5,066 nt of DNA, taken from assembly GCA_900552605.1 (NCBI GenBank), contig USAR01000129.1, positions 1 to 5,066 of the forward strand, in the 5' to 3' direction. The DNA comes from an uncultured Oscillospiraceae bacterium. GTDB lineage: Bacteria; Bacillota; Clostridia; Oscillospirales; Acutalibacteraceae. Shown piece by piece: positions 4,292-5,066 of this stretch. Below the pieces are notes generated by a model. It did no database searches and was not told the origin of the DNA. It worked only from the letters and a program-made list of their open reading frames with translations. A program made the position numbers and the translations under genes. Every line of letters begins with the position of its first letter. Within the stretch, counting starts at the first letter, position 1.

Positions 4292-5066
4292 CTATTTCGG
4301 ATACTTTTCAACCGTTGTTCCTTGATAGTAGTGCTGCAGAATTTCCTTATAGCTTGCGCCGTCGTTTGCCATATAGTTTGCTCCGTTCTGACTCATTCCC
4401 GCCTGATGACCGTAACCGCGCACAGTTATTGTAAGCTTTTTGTTTTTAAAGGTTATATCATAGTTTTGTGAACGCAGGTTAAAAATCTCGACAATTTTCG
4501 GACCTGTTATCTCCTTGCCGTCAACCGTGGCCTTTAACACATTGCCGCTGGCTGTTTTTGTAAGCTTGGCACGACTAAGCTGTGCCGCGTTAATGCCAAT
4601 GCTTTTCAGTAATGCGTTAGCCTGCTCCTCGGTTTTAACACACTCGCTTAAATAATTTGTTGCCAGCTTATCGCCGATGCTTTCAACAGGCTGAAGATAC
4701 GGGTAATCGCTGCCCCACACGTTTTTGCAAGATTCTGTCTTGCCTGATGATATTGCGTGATACACCGCGAGAATAGGCTTTTCTTTATACAGCACCGCCT
4801 CGTTTTCAACAGATTTCAGCAGTTCTTCAAGCTTTTTGCTGTACTGCTCTGCGGCAGCGCCCCAGTTTTTAAGCGCTGTCTGTTTTGTAATATAGGTCTG
4901 GCTTGTCTGCGGTTCGTTTGTTACGTCATATTCTTTATCCTTGTTTTCATTCATTCTGAAAAGTGAATATGTCCTTGCGGCGACAATCTGCGCCTTAATC
5001 GCCTCGTTATGATAGAGCATAGGGCACTCACCGGCAACCACACCAAAGATGTAGTCGTGCATAGAG
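4292..5066 (-). CDS. spoIID: SpoIID/LytB-family lytic transglycosylase (5' end cut by right window edge)
   Basis: The reading frame enters from the right edge and ends at TAG 4294-4292; at least 257 codons are visible. The ATG at 5062 lies inside the conserved domain, so the true start, with the expected N-terminal membrane anchor, is outside the window. Motifs of the SpoIID domain appear in order. HDYIFGVVAGECP includes the glutamate (residue 12 counted from that ATG) aligning with the catalytic Glu of SpoIID. EAIKAQIVAARTYSL, AVYHAISSGKTE and VWGSDYPYLQPVES follow, then RGYGHQAGMSQNGANYMA and EILQHYYQGT. SpoIID cleaves glycan strands lacking stem peptides and, with SpoIIM and SpoIIP, drives engulfment of the forespore. 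Neither partner is in the window, so it may instead be a SpoIID-like paralogue. The lysine/glutamate-rich segment at residues 72-95 is unremarkable. No clear terminator follows. Confidence 0.93.
   Translation of the reverse strand, partial: SMHDYIFGVVAGECPMLYHNEAIKAQIVAARTYSLFRMNENKDKEYDVTNEPQTSQTYITKQTALKNWGAAAEQYSKKLEELLKSVENEAVLYKEKPILAVYHAISSGKTESCKNVWGSDYPYLQPVESIGDKLATNYLSECVKTEEQANALLKSIGINAAQLSRAKLTKTASGNVLKATVDGKEITGPKIVEIFNLRSQNYDITFKNKKLTITVRGYGHQAGMSQNGANYMANDGASYKEILQHYYQGTTVEKYPK

Noticed and set aside
1..5066. CRISPR array, tRNA, rRNA, known riboswitch or insertion sequence
   Set aside because: No regularly spaced direct repeats, no tRNA-like fold with CCA or T-loop signature, no recognised riboswitch core and no transposase motif were seen.

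Overview
The window looks like a chromosomal segment of an endospore-forming Firmicute of class Clostridia, perhaps a gut Oscillospiraceae/Ruminococcaceae relative (lineage is inference). The evidence is a SpoIID-type sporulation lytic transglycosylase, a Soj/Spo0J-type parA-parB pair with a perfect canonical parS, a DegV lipid-binding protein, purine-rich Shine-Dalgarno sites, and moderate GC with AT-rich intergenic DNA. No rRNA, tRNA, CRISPR array, transposase or prophage gene is visible.

Left part (1-1021, + strand): the C-terminal end of an AraC-family regulator enters from the left edge and stops at 188. Non-coding DNA rich in inverted repeats follows. Three small hairpins lie at 240-318, and a striking 161-bp element at 400-560 folds on paper into a four-way junction: a 32-bp outer stem enclosing three helices that abut almost without unpaired bases. 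A minus-strand intrinsic terminator lies at 640-679, then a 91-residue protein carrying only the C-terminal part of an AraC-type DNA-binding domain (746-1021).

Middle part (1042-2460): degV is on the minus strand, convergent with the small AraC-like gene and only 20 bases from it. About 530 bases without a gene separate degV from parB. They hold a possible degV promoter overlapping a 12-bp palindrome, a perfect 14-bp inverted repeat that may terminate the parAB transcript, and a GC-rich hairpin block.

Right part (2461-5066, all minus strand): a 5'-truncated spoIID at the right edge, then parS (4236-4251), a good sigma-A-type promoter (TTTACT-17-TATAAT, extended -10), parA (TTG start with a strong SD) and parB, separated from parA by 4 bases. 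ParB should load on parS and slide outwards, while ParA cycles ATP on the nucleoid to separate origins. parS also sits just upstream of the parA promoter, so ParB may influence its own operon. A parS beside parAB suggests the window lies in the origin-proximal part of the chromosome, although no DnaA-box cluster is seen.

The genes themselves belong to known families. The least explained material is the structured non-coding DNA at 240-560, the truncated AraC-like protein beside it, and the palindromes in the degV-parB gap.
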